DNA of 64,000 nt from Siphonodentalium dalli (GCA_032622095.1 CP136064.1:247227827-247291826), one strand, 5' to 3'. Positions 44,831-58,303 are shown, counted from the stretch's first letter. Numbers and translations are program-made. Notes: generated from the sequence alone by a model not told the origin.

Positions 44831-46389
44831 TTCAAAAAGCCAAATATGCAAAAAATGGTAAGCGAGGGAAAATGGTATAATTTTTTATTGCAGACACATA
44901 TGCGTAATACCCAAACAAAACTTACCAGATGGATCATGAATTACATCTTAGATCTATTGATGTATCTATGGAATTATCAACATGAAAAAAATCAGTTTCC
45001 ATGTTTTGAGAATGTTCAATTGAATTTTGAATGACAATAGTACATTTAGATATAACACATTTAATAACATGTATAGTATTCAAAATACTCATAATTTGTT
45101 TGTTCCGTTTTGAATATCCAAGCTCCTAATGCTGCCTACTTTTGTGAACCCATCTGGCTAAATAGAATGTGTTTTCAGAAGCTGACTGTCCCAAGCCAGT
45201 ACAAGCAGAGGGAGAGGTTGAATATGCATTATTTAAATATTAGCAATTCAGCAGTTTATGGGCCTAGTTGTGGCCCCATGCACAAATGGGCATATGCTGT
45301 AAGGGTCTGCATCCCATATATGCGCTTTGGACATATTTTAAGCATAAACAGGCTCCCAAATCACAGATCCTACTGTTTTATCTACTAGTACATGTATATA
45401 GATTAAACAAAAATTGTGTCATTTCTTTTACTTTATTTTGAGCTATTCAGTGTAGTACATCAGGGAATAAATGAATTATAAGTTAATTTTTAAACTCGAT
45501 TCAGTAAAAAGCAGAATTAAAGATGCATTCGGGGTTCCAGACCTTCAGTTACAACAATATCTGAAATATGATCTAACATCATGTTCGGCTTTGTTCTGTT
45601 TACAAAATGTTGAAACCCAAATACCGGTACAACATATAAGCTAGACCTATACATTCCGAAGAATATCATATTATTGAGAATTAACAAAATAATGTTAGAG
45701 TCCATCTAAACTATATGAAATGAAAGCACAGAATATTCAGTATCAAATAAAATAGCATCTTTCATGTTGCGCTATTTGTTCCAAACATTTTATATTAGAC
45801 ACTATCATCTAAATAAAGAGTAAAATAGGTTATGTAAAAAGTAACGTGGAACCCTGAATATATCTTTATATTTGTATAATAAACATCATATGGTTTTCAT
45901 ATCGTTATAGAACTTATTCATGGATTACTGATACAAGTTAATCCTATTGCATGGATAATATATTCTTTAAAAGTTTATTAAGTTTGATAAATATCGGAAC
46001 TATTTTCTCTCATTCACATAATACCATGCGCGATAGAGAGACCACGCCATCTTGTTTATTGTACAAACAATTATGTAATTAATTTTGGCAAACATGAATT
46101 CCAAAATTACTTTGATTACGAAATTAATTTCCCCACCCTCCCTCCCCAATTTTATGTATGGGAGAATATGGGAGAAATTGGGTTGAATGAATTAAATGTT
46201 TTCAGTCCAAAACTTTTAGAATTTTTTCTAGATAAGAAAGTCACAAATCATGTGGTGAGACAATTGTTTAAACCAACTGAAAATACATTAGAACAACTTA
46301 TGGATATCGGCACCCTCTGCATGTGTATTTCAATATGCTAAAGCTCCTTCTCATATGCAGATCCAAATGTATTAAGAGAAGTTACCATT
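44831..46389. other. Degraded sequence, possibly the start of the ISL2EU-like relic
   Basis: Short ORFs of about 60-90 codons appear, but I recognise no domain. It precedes the YqaJ-like remnant and may be its decayed 5' part; I cannot show that. Confidence 0.35.
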
Positions 46390-47180
46390 CAATCAACAGT
46401 TAAATGTATTGATAAACATGTACCACCCACCTTGATTGAATTGGCAAAAACATTCCAGTGCCTGGAGGAATTCCTCAAAAGTTTACCAGCATATACACCA
46501 TATGCGGTTGATGCAATATGCCAGAGCACCATTTCACAAAGTTTAGGCACTAAATGGTTTGAACAAAGGGTGGCCGAATAACTGCTTCCATAGGGTACAA
46601 TGTTCACACTAAAGTTATCTCTATGCAGAAAAAAACAAATACAAAGTTTCACAATGGCAATCTTCTACGCAAAATATTAAATGATAACTGAGTTGAATGT
46701 AGCCAGTGTTAAATATGGGCGCTTAATTAAGCCAGAAGCAAGGGACTCATACAAAAGTATTATGTGTAAAGAACATACCAATTTCAAAGTAGAGTTATGT
46801 GAGTTAATGGGGTGAAAAATGATCATATTTTCATAGCTGCCAGCCCAGATGGTCTTGTTTCTTGTGACTGCTGTGGGTCTGTTCTTGAGAAAATGCCCGA
46901 GTAGCATCTCAAATGAAATACCTAGTGCAATAAACTTAAATGATCTTGTTCCGCCAGGTGATAATTCATGTGTTCTAAAAGAAAATCGCCAATATTTTGC
47001 ACAGGTTCAAACCCAGTCAGCTAGCTATCTGTAATTGCCAATGGTGTGATTACTTTGTATACACAAAGTATGGCTATAAATTGTTAAGAATCAATTCGGA
47101 CAAGCTATTGGTCAAAATTAAATTTGAGCTTTGTAAATGGTCTTCCAACATGTTATAGCACCGAGCTTTTTCAATGTGAA
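46390..47180 (+). pseudogene. YqaJ-type nuclease/recombinase remnant
   Basis: Pieces in successive frames fit the YqaJ family in order: LGTKWFEQR then GGRITAS (about 46,545-46,580), VKYGRLIKPEARDSY (46,705-46,750), AASPDGLVSCDCCGS followed by VLEKMPE (46,830-46,900), and ENRQYFAQVQTQ (46,980-47,020). The PDG and EhKCP-like positions are nuclease active-site regions, the latter frameshifted. YqaJ-like proteins are lambda-exonuclease relatives encoded by phages, viruses and ISL2EU transposons. At least four frameshifts or stops make it dead. Confidence 0.65.
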
Positions 47181-48474
47181 ATGTTCTGCCATGGAAGTTG
47201 CAATAGGATCAGAGACTGAGCCATGTGAATTTGACTGTGCTGTAGAAGCAGTGTTGCCCAAAACAGTGTTTCAAAATAAACTCAAGAGAGGAAAATCTGA
47301 ATGTAAAAATCAGCAAAAAAAACAAAGTCCAGAACTAATGCAGCTTTCTTTGAAATATTTTGTGGAGTTTGCCACATGGAGTGTGTGAAAGAGGGAGTGC
47401 ATCATTAATGGGGTCAGACTTTAGTGTATGCTGTGACAAATTCTTCATGTAGAATTGGAGATGTGTAAATTTTCCAAGTTCTCAAATTGGTGATTGGTAA
47501 TGTGAGAAATGTACCACCATTAATGACAGCATTCACTCCATTCAACACCTGATCATTATGTGTAATGTTTGATATTTCTGTGTTGTACAATATTTCATTT
47601 GAGGCTGTTTTTGAGATATTGAAGTTCAGATTGAACAATATGTGTCGGTGGATAATTGGTATTTTATATTATTTTGTTTTGCATTGCCATGCAGAGAAAA
47701 TGGTATTGCACAATCTAAATTTTTCATCATATTTGATCATTTGATGTGAGCAAAATTGAATAATTTAACGTAAACATTTATATTAACAACCACACTGGGG
47801 TCAAAAATGTAATAAATTGTTGAGGGTGATTCTCAACTTAGATTGTCTGCCTTTAATTGTTTCTTACGCATGCCAATTTCATCGTTCTATTGACCTTACA
47901 TTTTGAGTTGTTAATATTTCTGATTTTCAATCTTCAGAATGTTATATGGAAAACCAGGTCTATTCGACATTGAATTCATATTGATAGCGGAATTATATTT
48001 CATTTTTAGCCTCATTATGTGGCAATTTCTTCTGCAGCTACACTATAGTTTTTGTTCACAAATCATCTTCAAAAATAAGCCAAAGGAAGTTCTATGAATG
48101 AAATTTATCATGGAAAATAAATATCAAACTTAGATATAGTATGTGCATCCATGGTGAAATCTCATAGGACTGTCAATTATGATTGAAAATTGTTCCAACT
48201 GTTGAAAAAATTCTAACACAAATTATTCTTTTGATAAGAGACCTTGTTTAAGTTAAAAATATGGTTGGGGACAAATCATATTGAATATTTTTTAACTTGG
48301 AAGTTACTGAATATTGGTAAATTCAACTGGAAAAAATGCCTTGTTTACACAAAATTTCGTGGATGGGACCCAAAATTTCCACCCCACCCCACCTAAAAAA
48401 AAATTTAGGGTCAAATTTCAAGTAACAAGTAATATTTGAAGAGACCCACCGGTTTAGATCAGCTGATTACATGT
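47181..48474. other. No recognised feature
   Basis: AT-rich sequence between the nuclease remnant and the transposase tail; some of it may be element interior. Confidence 0.4.
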
Positions 48475-48625
48475 TCAGACACACGATGGCAAAAGATTAA
48501 CCAGGGCTGCACAGACAGTAACTATGTCATCTGCTGGTGGTTCAAGAAGAGTGAGAGGCATGATATGCTTTAAAATGGCAAACCACTTCATTCGACCTCT
48601 CCACATGTATGTGTAGGTTTTGCCA
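48475..48625 (-). pseudogene. DDE (ISL2EU/Harbinger-type) transposase C-terminus
   Basis: The minus strand reads IHVER (48,596-48,610), then, after a frameshift, RMKWFAILKHIMPLTL and DDIVTVCAALVNLLPSCV with a stop at 48,475. HVERxxxRxKxFxIL followed by VCAALxNLxPxxV is the end of DDE_4 transposases of the ISL2EU/Harbinger group, where the Glu of HVER is catalytic. Only the last 45 or so residues are readable. It faces the YqaJ remnant. Confidence 0.6.
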
Positions 48626-50611
48626 CACAATTAATCTTTCGCACATCATCTGTTGATTTGTTTTTAAAGGAGTTTAAAATCCGTAGATATTCGTCTTTAA
48701 ACAGCATGTCACTCATTCCAGAGGAAAATATGTAAGTGTTTACAGGATTACGGAAGAATCAATGTTCCGTTTCCGATTCCGGTTTATAAAAAATAAATAA
48801 ACGGGAGGTGCTTAGAAACGTATTTTTTACCCCTTTTTTTTATCTCCCAGGACCCATATCTTTATGTTTTGTTATCATTGTTATATTTATTTGGATGGTT
48901 TAACATTCGGGACATATAAATATCGGGCGTATTTTGTTGTAAATGATAATATTCACCTTCGGTGGAAGTAAACGTCCGAGTCGTCGAACTTCATGACACA
49001 AACAGCGACGTCCGTTTCGGTATTCTCGTCTGCTATCGAAAGCCATGCTTCTGCTTTAGAGCAGAGAGTTTGTATGCTTTTATCCGATGCTAACTGGAGA
49101 ATTTCCGATGAACCTGTCACATGAATTACGGATTTATGAGACGTGTTTTAAAGTCCGTTTTCTGTCATTATTTGTGAATTATGCTGAAGATATTTCGATA
49201 CGAAGCTAAAGACGGAATCAATGGCGGAACGAAATAATTAATTAAGGCGGAAATCGGGATGGTAAAAAAAATGCTATAGTTTAGAAATGTGTAAGTCCCA
49301 AACCAGGAACATTGTGCTTTTTGACATATTCAATGTGTCATTTAAGATGTGCTAATAACCTTTTAGTCCCAATTCTGTTGCAACCAACTTGCACGATTTG
49401 GCTGTTCGTCCCATGGCCTACTGGGACCCAAATGAATGACATATTCCATTTCTCCAACGGTCAGTTAACCAGTTAAATAATAAATAAAGTCACAAATCTC
49501 AACTAGTTCTAAACAGCAGAGACTGATCTTAAAGACGCATTATGTACTTATTCGGGTGCGTGAAACTGACGAGTTAGTGTTCAGGCGCTATGCCAACTGG
49601 AGGAATGTAACATTCTACTAATATCATCGAAAATCTGAAGCAAATCGACCGGACCACTTCAAAGAAAACATTGTCTGAGCTACTTTCAATTGTAAATATT
49701 TACTACTCAATTCGGGACGCATCTATCGGCGATAAATTAACGAAACCCATTTTGCGATCCACAGTTGCTGCATTTAGTTTGCCCTACCGCATATGATCAC
49801 CCTATCAGAGTGTTTCGCGTCATTTAAAGATATCAGTAACACTTCCCACCGCCATTTTAGCGGCCATCTTGGACGGGGCGTTCCAATTTTGTCATAAATA
49901 TGTGACGCTATGTCTTAGCTTCAAAATATGTGTGCAGGTGTATACATATAATATTTTCTCACTATAATTGAATCAAACGGACTTAACGGAAAATGGCAGC
50001 CATCTTGGACGCCATCTTGAATTACAAAAAAATTTCAAAGCGGATTTTTGATATGTTATAGAGGATACATTCCTCTTCAAAATGGTATACAAACCAACTT
50101 AGTCCACATTTTTTCTAGGTTAACCCTAAAATTTGAGTGTATCGGCCAACTAAAACTTCACTCCATCGGCTAACTAGCAAATCTGCATCAAATCAGATCC
50201 CGAGCATGATGTGCGTCAGAACTTAACTCAAACATCATCTCAACGTTCTGAACGTCACACCCTTTCGTCCGAACGAATAGAATGACAGCACCGACGAGGC
50301 GAAATTTCCAACAGGAAAACACTGTCATTATAGAGAACGAGCATCTATAAAATATAGCATACAATACATTGAACATGGCGTTTATAAATGGTCAAATATC
50401 TTGATCTCCATATACTTTAAATTGTCAAAATGGCTGCCACCCGCAACCGCGGTATGAAACAGGAAGTGCAACGTCATTTCATCACTTATATATACCACAT
50501 CAGATTATCTCCCTTGTTCTTCACTTTTGAAAATCGATATCTGGCCATCAATACCTCCTATTAATTTGCCTCAATGATCCGATCGAATTATATTCTGTTA
50601 TAAAATCAACC
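48626..50611. other. No gene; GCCATCTTGGA motifs only
   Basis: Contains ATGGCAGCCATCTTGGACGC (about 49,993-50,012) and similar GCCATCTTGGACG at 49,863, also present in module BD. No ORF recognised. Confidence 0.45.
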
Positions 50612-50930
50612 TGTTCTCCCGAAAACCAGCATATTATCTGCTTATAATATAACGTATTTTGTAGATAATCTATCTACTCAGAATCGCCTCATTTTTAGTC
50701 GAAAATCTGCAGAAAATAAGAACATTTTAGTCACATTATCGACTAATAATGAGGCATTTCTAAGCAGATTATGTGCGGACAATGATACAAATGTACGCTC
50801 TTTAACTAGTGTTTTCACTGTGGCCCGCGCTATAAAACGAAATAACGGGTAAGAGTCCATTATCTGCTTATTGCAGAATCAAATAATCACATTATGTGCA
50901 TATAGGTCGATTATGTGCGTATTTCCGCGA
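50612..50930 (-). mobile_element. MITE, family ACGCACATAATCGACCTAT, second copy
   Basis: Reverse orientation relative to 12,609-12,955: starts CCCGAAAACCAGCATATT and ends AGGTCGATTATGTGCGTATTT. The left boundary of the tandem duplication (about 50,722) falls inside it. Confidence 0.7.
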
Positions 50931-51540
50931 GGATATCTTGAACGTACATATGTAGATCGTGTTTTTGTGTTGTTAATCCATGGGTTGTTGGCAGATCTCG
51001 CACTGACCACAAATAGTCTAGCCAAAAGTTTAGCCAACTAATATTGTTTTTAGCGAAATGATATATATTTAGCCAAATGAATTTTTTTGAGCCAATTTTC
51101 ATTTGGACAAAATTCATTGGAAAAAACCCATTTTGGTAGTGATATCAACTTTATTAATAACAGAACGAGACATATATAATATATAAACATGACAGACAAC
51201 AATGCATACATGGTAAAATAATATGTGAGCAGTTGACATGAAAACAGATATATTTCGGCAATTACATGTGAACTTTGCTGTTAATTCTTCCGATATTGTT
51301 TTTCGACTTCGCAATGAAGTATGCATTTCAAATGGGAGAGAGATATAGTTTTATTCCTCCATATCAGAAGATAATATGTTGCAATCATACACAATTATTT
51401 ACATTACATGATATCACATTATAAAATATAAATAATGGCAATTCATTGTCGATTATCATAGGAAATTAGTGTATACGCGAAATTCATCTACACGACGCGC
51501 AAATAAAGCAGCTGCACAATGTCTAAAAAGTTGTTCCTCG

Positions 51541-51778
51541 TCACACATGAGGTGTATTTCCGATCGTATACATCCACCGAAACGTTCTGTCGGTCATTGA
51601 ATCTAACATATTGTAAACTTCAACTGTATAGTGGTCACCAGAAAGAGTTTCGCGTTGTCATTGCGAACTCGGAAGAACAGTCAGTGTACATATGAAACAA
51701 CTGGTTGGAAAACGCTCGTTGGCAATGGTGACACAGTGAATCGTTGTCATATGTCGTTCTGTTGAGAATGTTAGCCAT
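51541..51778 (-). pseudogene. QADD-type LINE C-terminal tail (duplication copy 1)
   Basis: Same sequence as 55,289-55,537, but an 11-bp deletion near 51,648 breaks the frame after the zinc knuckle. Confidence 0.65.
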
Positions 51779-52228
51779 CTGAATACTTAAAGCAGAGAAG
51801 GACTGCTCTTCTCGCCATAAACATCATATTCTCCAAGTGCTAAATGGGTCTGGTTTAACTTGGTAGAAAAAGTGCATATTCGATAATTGTGGTGGATGTG
51901 ATTGATTTCTCTTGATTTGGCGAGTACAGCTTTCCGGACATCATCCATCGATGTACAGTCTCGAACAATACCTACAGCTGCTATGTGCGAATTAACACAT
52001 GAAAGAAATCAAATAAAGCCTTAATTTGTAATCTAAATAAAAATTGATTGTATAGTCAGGATTAACTCCCGATTATTAATGTCTTAACATCCCCGGTAAG
52101 AGTTACTAGTTAGACAATGCATGGTCGTATATTAAATACAACTTGTTGGTGTTAGATGAGTCGTATACGTGCGTAATATATAATACTGTTGTTCAGTTGT
52201 ATCAATTTCCCCCAATGCGTTAAATATC

Positions 52229-52652
52229 TTAAAGCCACATGGCGGTTTGCGTTCCAAAATACACATAATGGTATGAGCTTTTGAATTTTTCCCGTTATCG
52301 AAATAGGTCGATATATGTCTTACTACCTTTCTACGAGCATTATGTAACCCCAAAAGACGCACTGTGGTAATGGAAAATACAATTATGAACGCGGTGTTGG
52401 GGTCCCAAACAAAATGAACAAAAAAGAGCGTTCCGCATTGGTATATTCCTGACACGGTATAAATAAAGAGCGTTTGTCTTACTTCTGGCGAAAATTTAAA
52501 ACGGCTGGAAACTGGTCGTGACTTTGGCAAGTGTTTTTCAGAGCATATTAAGCCGATATGTCAATATTTCGTGTATTTGTCGACCTATCGTATCCGTCCC
52601 TCCAAATTACGCAGACAAAAGTTGGGAGGTAAGAGTGAGCAATGTCCGTTTA
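52229..52652 (+). mobile_element. TTAA MITE family 2, copy 4
   Basis: TTAAAGCCACATGGCGGTTT at the left; AATGTCCGTTTAA at the right. Paired GAGCG motifs at 52,428 and 52,470. Duplicated with its flanks as 55,988-56,412. Confidence 0.85.
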
Positions 52653-52899
52653 AAACATTTTACACCATCTGTGTATTTGCTATTCTCACCGTTTTTCATC
52701 AAACTGGGGGTCGGTCCTCAATTGCCCTTGGGGGAAAAAACCTTGTCTTTGAGGGATGGGTGTCCGAGATCGGAAAGGAAAACAACTTGCGTTCCAGGGA
52801 TGGTAAGTAAAAAAAAAAATTTTAAACCCAGAAATTTCAACCTTGTATCCTGGAATTTGTTCCTGCCACCACACCCTCTGTTTCAAACGAATACGAACC

Positions 52900-52961
52900 T
52901 TTTTTTTTACCGTGGCAATGCGGCTTATATATATAAAAGCCACATCGCCACGGTAAAAAAA
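52900..52961. repeat. Hairpin TTTACCGTGGC...GCCACGGTAAA
   Basis: TTTTTTTACCGTGGCAATGC then GGCTTATATATATAAAAGCC then ACATCGCCACGGTAAAAAAA: arms of about 23 bp with two mismatches around an AT loop. Repeated in the second duplication copy at about 56,658-56,719. Confidence 0.8.
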
Positions 52962-54158
52962 TATATTGTCTTCGGATTTTCCTCCCAGACCCCTGGACCG
53001 ACTTCAACCAAATTTGTTGTGGTGACTCGGGGTACCCTGGAGGAGGTTATAACTGCGTTAGTTTTTCAAAATTTTGATTTAACAATGTTTAAAGTCAAAT
53101 CAAATCAAATAAGCTCATTATGGGCTTCAGACGACAGTCGCATGGAATTCCCAAGACAAGGGGAATTCCATCAGCCGGCGCGGATTCCAGTAAACCTCGC
53201 CCAATAGTTATAAATAGCACAATTATTTTTCCTCCGCATGACTAAATGTTTACAAATTCAGTTTTACGACAGCACATTTAACACTGAAAAGCGTAATTAA
53301 AGAGTGCAGAATTGACCAATATTACTTAATATGTCAAATATAATTGAATCTTTTAAGAAATTCAACATTTAGTACCGAATAAAGTCGCGATGTCATAAAT
53401 TTATTTAATTTCTGGCATAAGATAATAACATCGAAATTAAACGAAGAAAATATATCTTGTATCGATTTATAAACGCAATTAAAGTTTGTTAGAAGTGATT
53501 AATCTCTGTTAAAATGTCACAAGGCGCAGAAGATATTCTGTGAGAATGCGAAGCATCAATTTTCGTAGGAAACGAAAGACTTTTGCGGAAAGTAAACGCT
53601 TACGCGGAAACGAAACCGAATCTACATTATGTTAATCAAAGCGGTAAATAGCGGGTTTCTTCAGACTCAGTACTTTTCGAGTCTGAGTATGGTTTTAATC
53701 AGACTGATCCTTGACATAACCATCTCGGCTACGGGGTATAATTGTGTGGTTTGAAGATGTAAAATGTGGCGACGCTTGAGTCAGGGAGAGGGGAGGAGCA
53801 CCAACGTTGGTAAAACTATTTTAGCGCCGATTTGCACAGAATTGATACATATTCTTCTGCATGATACGCGGAATCTGATTATGTGGTTTACAGACGCCAT
53901 ATTGGTGCCGTTTGGGATGGGGAGGGGCACTAACATTGATAAGAATGTTTTAGTTGCGATTTCCAACTAAGTTATATATAGTCATCTATGTAATTCGAGA
54001 ATTCTAATTATGTGGTCTAAAGAAACCATTGTGTAGCTGATTTTCACCAAACTTAAATAATCATCTATACAAGGAATATAATGACAAGGGATTAAAGGCG
54101 GCGTCGTAGGGACCAGGTATTTGGGACAGGATGTCACCAGAATGCCGGCATAAAACAT

Positions 54159-54245
54159 TTAAAGATACGGGCGGCGTTGGCGGTGGGTATATGCTGTTAA
54201 AATATTCAGATCCGTCAAAAACCGCCATAAACAAAAATACTTTGG
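54159..54245 (-). mobile_element. TTAA MITE family 1-like terminal fragment
   Basis: TTAAAGATACGGGCGGCGTT then GGCGGTGGGTAT and CCGTCAAAAACCGCC reproduces the right end of the 62,858-63,386 element in inverse orientation. It recurs at about 57,997-58,083 in the duplicate. Confidence 0.6.
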
Positions 54246-55288
54246 TTCTGCGACCCGGTCCTAACTCGGAGGGGGTCCACTTTGAAATCGTCAAACGACA
54301 TCATTATATTTGTAACGCTGCAGGGGTATGCTTTACGAAGTTTCCCCTTATTGCCGCAAATAATCGGAATACTTTAACATATAATGCTTCTTATGTGCTA
54401 ATGGATAATGTCCATTGATATGCTAATCTATGTGACTGAATGTCTACGAATGCTGTCAGATTGCTAAGACCATTTTAGTCACATTATGGACTAATAATGA
54501 GGCATTTCTAAGCAGATTATGTGCGGACAATGATACAAATGTACGCTCTTTAACTAGTGTTTTCACTGTGGCCCGCGCTATAAAACGAAATAATGGGTAA
54601 GAGTCCGTTATCTGCTTATTGCAGAATCAAATAATCACATTATGTGCATATAGGTCGATTATGTGCGTATTTCCGCGAGGATATCTTGAACGTACATATT
54701 TAGATCGTGTGTTTGTGTTGTTAATCCATGGGTTGTTGGCAGATCTCGCACTGGCCACAAATAGTCTAGTCAAAAGTTTAGCCAACTAATATTGTTTTTA
54801 GCGAAATGATATATATTTAGCCAAATGAAATTTTTTGAGCCAATTTTCATTTGGACAAAATTCATTGGAAAAAACCCATTTTGGTAGTGATATCAACTTT
54901 ATTAATAACAGAACGAGACATATATAATATATAAACATGACAGACAACAATGCATACATGGTAAAATAATATGTGAGCAGTTGACATGAAAACAGATATA
55001 TTTCGGCAATTACATGTGAACTTTGCTGTTAATTCTTCCGATATTGTTTTTCGACTTCGCAATGAAGTATGCATTTCAAATGGGAGAGAGATATAGTTTT
55101 ATTCCTCCATATCAGAAGATAATATGTTACAATCATACACAATTATTTACATTACATGATATCACATTATAAAATATAAATAATGGCAATTCATTGTCGA
55201 TTATCATAGGAAATTAGTGTATACGCGAAATTCATCTACACGACGCGCAAATAAAGCAGCTGCACAATGTCTAAAAAGTTGTTCCTCG

Positions 55289-55537
55289 TCACACATGAGG
55301 TGTATTTCCGATCGTATACATCCACCGAAACGTTCTGTCGGTCATTGAATCTAACATATTGTAAACTTCAACTGTATAGTGGTCACTAATAAAATACCAG
55401 AAAGAGTTTCGCGTTGTCATTGCGAACTCGGAAGAACAGTCAGTGTACATATGAAACAACTGGTTGGAAAACGCTCGTTGGCAATGGTGACACAGTGAAT
55501 CGTTGTCATATGTCGTTCTGTTGAGAATGTTAGCCAT
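55289..55537 (-). pseudogene. QADD-type LINE C-terminal tail (duplication copy 2)
   Basis: 82 open residues: MANILNRTTYDNDSLCHHCQ, a C-x2-C...H-x4-C knuckle, then RNSFWYFISDHYTVEVYNML. Closely related to the + strand fragment at 13,886-14,437, where MANILNRTTYDN is identical. The RT core is missing. Confidence 0.7.
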
Positions 55538-55987
55538 CTGAATACTTAAAGCAGAGAAGGACTGCTCTTCTCGCCATAAACATCATATTCTCCAAGTGCT
55601 AAATGGGTCTGGTTTAACTTGGTAGAAAAAGTTCGTATTCGATAATTGTGGTGGATGTGATTGATTTCTCTTGATTTGGCGAGTACAGCTTTCCGGACAT
55701 CATCCATCGATGTACAGTCTCGAACAATACCTACAGCTGCTATGTGCGAATTAACACATGAAAGAAATCAAATAAAGCCTTAATTTGTAATCTAAATAAA
55801 AATTGATTGTATAGTCAGGATTAACTCCCGATTATTAATGTCTTAACATCCCCGGTAAGAGTTACTAGTTAGACAATGCATGGTCGTATATTAAATACAA
55901 CTTGTTGGTGTTAGACGAGTCGTATACGTGCGTAATATATAATACTGTTGTTCAGTTGTATCAATTTCCCCCAATGCGTTAAATATC

Positions 55988-56412
55988 TTAAAGCCACATG
56001 GCGGTTTGCGTTCCAAAAATACACATAATGGTATGAGCTTTTGAATTTTTCCCGTTATCGAAATAGGTCGATATATGTCTTACTACCTTTCTACGAGCAT
56101 TATGTAACCCCAAAAGACGCACTGTGGTAATGGAAAATACAATTATGAACGCGGTGTTGGGGTCCCAAACAAAATGAAAAAAAAGAGCGTTCCGCATTGG
56201 TATATTCCTGACACGGTATAAATAAAGAGCGTTTGTCTTACTTCTGGCAAAAATTTAAAACGGCTGGAAACTGGTCGTGACTTTGGCAAGTGTTTTTCAG
56301 AGCATATTAAGCCGATATGTCAATATTTCGTGTATTTGTCGACCTATCGTATCCGTCCCTCCAAATTACGCAGACAAAAGTTGGGAGGTAAGAGTGAGCA
56401 ATGTCCGTTTAA
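55988..56412 (+). mobile_element. TTAA MITE family 2, copy 5 (duplicate of copy 4)
   Basis: Not an independent insertion: it was copied with the segmental duplication. Confidence 0.85.
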
Positions 56413-57399
56413 AACATTTTACACCATCTGTGTATTTGCTATTCTCACCGTTTTTCATCAAACTGGGGGTCGGTCCTCAATTGCCCTTGGGGGAAAAAAC
56501 CTTGTCTTTGAGGGATGGGTGTCCGAGATCGGAAAGGAAAACAACTTGCGTTCCAGGGATGGTAAGTCAAATTTTTTTTTTTAAACCCAGAAATTTCAAC
56601 CTTGTATCCTGGAATTTGTTCCTGCCACCACACCCTCTGTTTCAAACGAATACGAACCTTTTTTTTACCGTGGCAATGCGGCTTATATATATAAAAGCCA
56701 CATCGCCACGGTAAAAAAATATATTGTCTTCGGATTTTCCTCCCAGACCCCTGGACCGACTTCAACCAAATTTGTTGTGGTGACTCGGGGTACCCTGGAG
56801 GAGGTTATAACTGCGTTAGTTTTTCAAAATTTTGATTTAACAATGTTTAAAGTCAAATCAAATCAAATAAGCTCATTATGGGCTTCAGACGACAGTCGCA
56901 TGGAATTCCCAAGACAAGGGGAATTCCATCAGCCGGCGCGGATTCCAGTAAACCTCGCCCAATAGTTATAAATAGCACAATTATTTTTCCTCCGCATGAC
57001 TAAATGTTTACAAATTCAGTTTTACGACAGCACATTTAACACTGAAAAGCGTAATTAAAGAGTGCAGAATTGACCAATATTACTTAATATGTCAAATATA
57101 ATTGAATCTTTTAAGAAATTCAACATTTAGTACCGAATAAAGTCGCGATGTCATAAATTTATTTAATTTCCGGCATAAGATAATAACATCGAAATTAAAC
57201 GAAGAAAATATATCTTGTATCGATTTATAAACGCAATTAAAGTTTGTTAGAAGTGATTAATCTCTGTTAAAATGTCACAAGGCGCAGAAGATATTCTGTG
57301 AGAATGCGAAGCATCAATTTTCGTAGGAAACGAAAGACTTTTGCGGAAAGTAAACGCTTACGCGGAAACGAAACCGAATCTACATTATGTTAATCAAAG

Positions 57400-57478
57400 T
57401 TATTTTTAAAGACAAATGTGGGCGGTGACGTCATATTGCATACTATATACTGTGGAAGTTATTTATAGCGACAGTAAT
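57400..57478. other. 79-bp segment present only in duplication copy 2
   Basis: Between ATCAAAG and CGGTAAATAGCGGG, copy 2 has 79 extra bp starting TTATTTTTAAAGACAAATG. No clean flanking repeat marks it as an insertion, so it may be a deletion in copy 1. Confidence 0.85.
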
Positions 57479-58303
57479 GCGGTAAATAGCGGGTTTCTTC
57501 AGACTCAGTACTTTTCGAGTCTGAGTATGGTTTTAATCAGACTGATCCATGACATAACCATCTCGGCTACGGGGTATAATTGTGTGGTTTGAAGATGTAA
57601 AATGTGGCGACGCTTGAGTCAGGGAGAGGGGAGGAGCACCAACGTTGGTAAAACTATTTTAGCGCCGATTTGCACAGAATTGATACATATTCTTCTGCAT
57701 GATACGCGGAATCTGATTATGTGGTTTACAGACGCCATATTGGTGCCGTTTGGGATGGGGAGGGGCACTAACATTGATAAGAATGTTTTAGTTGCGATTT
57801 CCAACTAAGTTATATATAGTCATCTCTGTAATTCGAGAATTCTAATTATGTGGTCTAAAGAAACCATTGTGTAGCTGATTTTCACCAAACTTAAATAATC
57901 ATCTATACAAGGAATATAATGGCAAGGGATTAAAGGCGGCGTCGTAGGGACCAGGTATTTGGGACAGGATGTCACCAGAATGCCGGCATAAAACATTTAA
58001 AGATACGGGCGGCGTTGGCGGTGGGTATATGCTGTTAAAATATTCAGATCCGTCAAAAACCGCCATAAACAAAAAGACTTTGGTTCTGCGACCCGGTCCT
58101 AACTCGGAGGGGGTCCACTTTGGAATCGGCAAACGACATCATTATATTGGTAACGCTGCAGGGGTATGCTTTACGAAGTTTCCCCTTATTGCCGCAAATA
58201 ATCGGAATACTTTAACATATAATGCTTCTTATGTGCTAATGGATAATGTCCATTGATATGCTAATATATAGGACTGAATGTCTACGAATGCTGTCAGATT
58301 GCT

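Larger units (their letters stand above)
50722..54466. repeat. Segmental tandem duplication, copy 1
   Basis: Matches 54,467-58,303 throughout with few substitutions. It differs by an 11-bp deletion near 51,648 and lacks 79 bp near 53,645. It contains a LINE tail, a TTAA MITE and a hairpin. The ORFs at 52,518-53,207 and 53,764-53,970 recur in the other copy but show no domain. Confidence 0.95.
54467..58303. repeat. Segmental tandem duplication, copy 2
   Basis: Starts in the truncated MITE (CATTTTAGTCACATTATGGA) and ends ...GTCAGATTGCTA like copy 1. The joint between copies lies inside a MITE fragment, with no obvious shared sequence beyond CATTTTAGTCACATTAT. Confidence 0.95.

Noticed and set aside
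52518-53207. 229-residue ORF, with a partial counterpart at 56,277-56,714, as host gene
   Set aside because: It starts in a MITE and crosses a hairpin; the duplicate copy is frameshifted by a homopolymer change, so no selection is evident.
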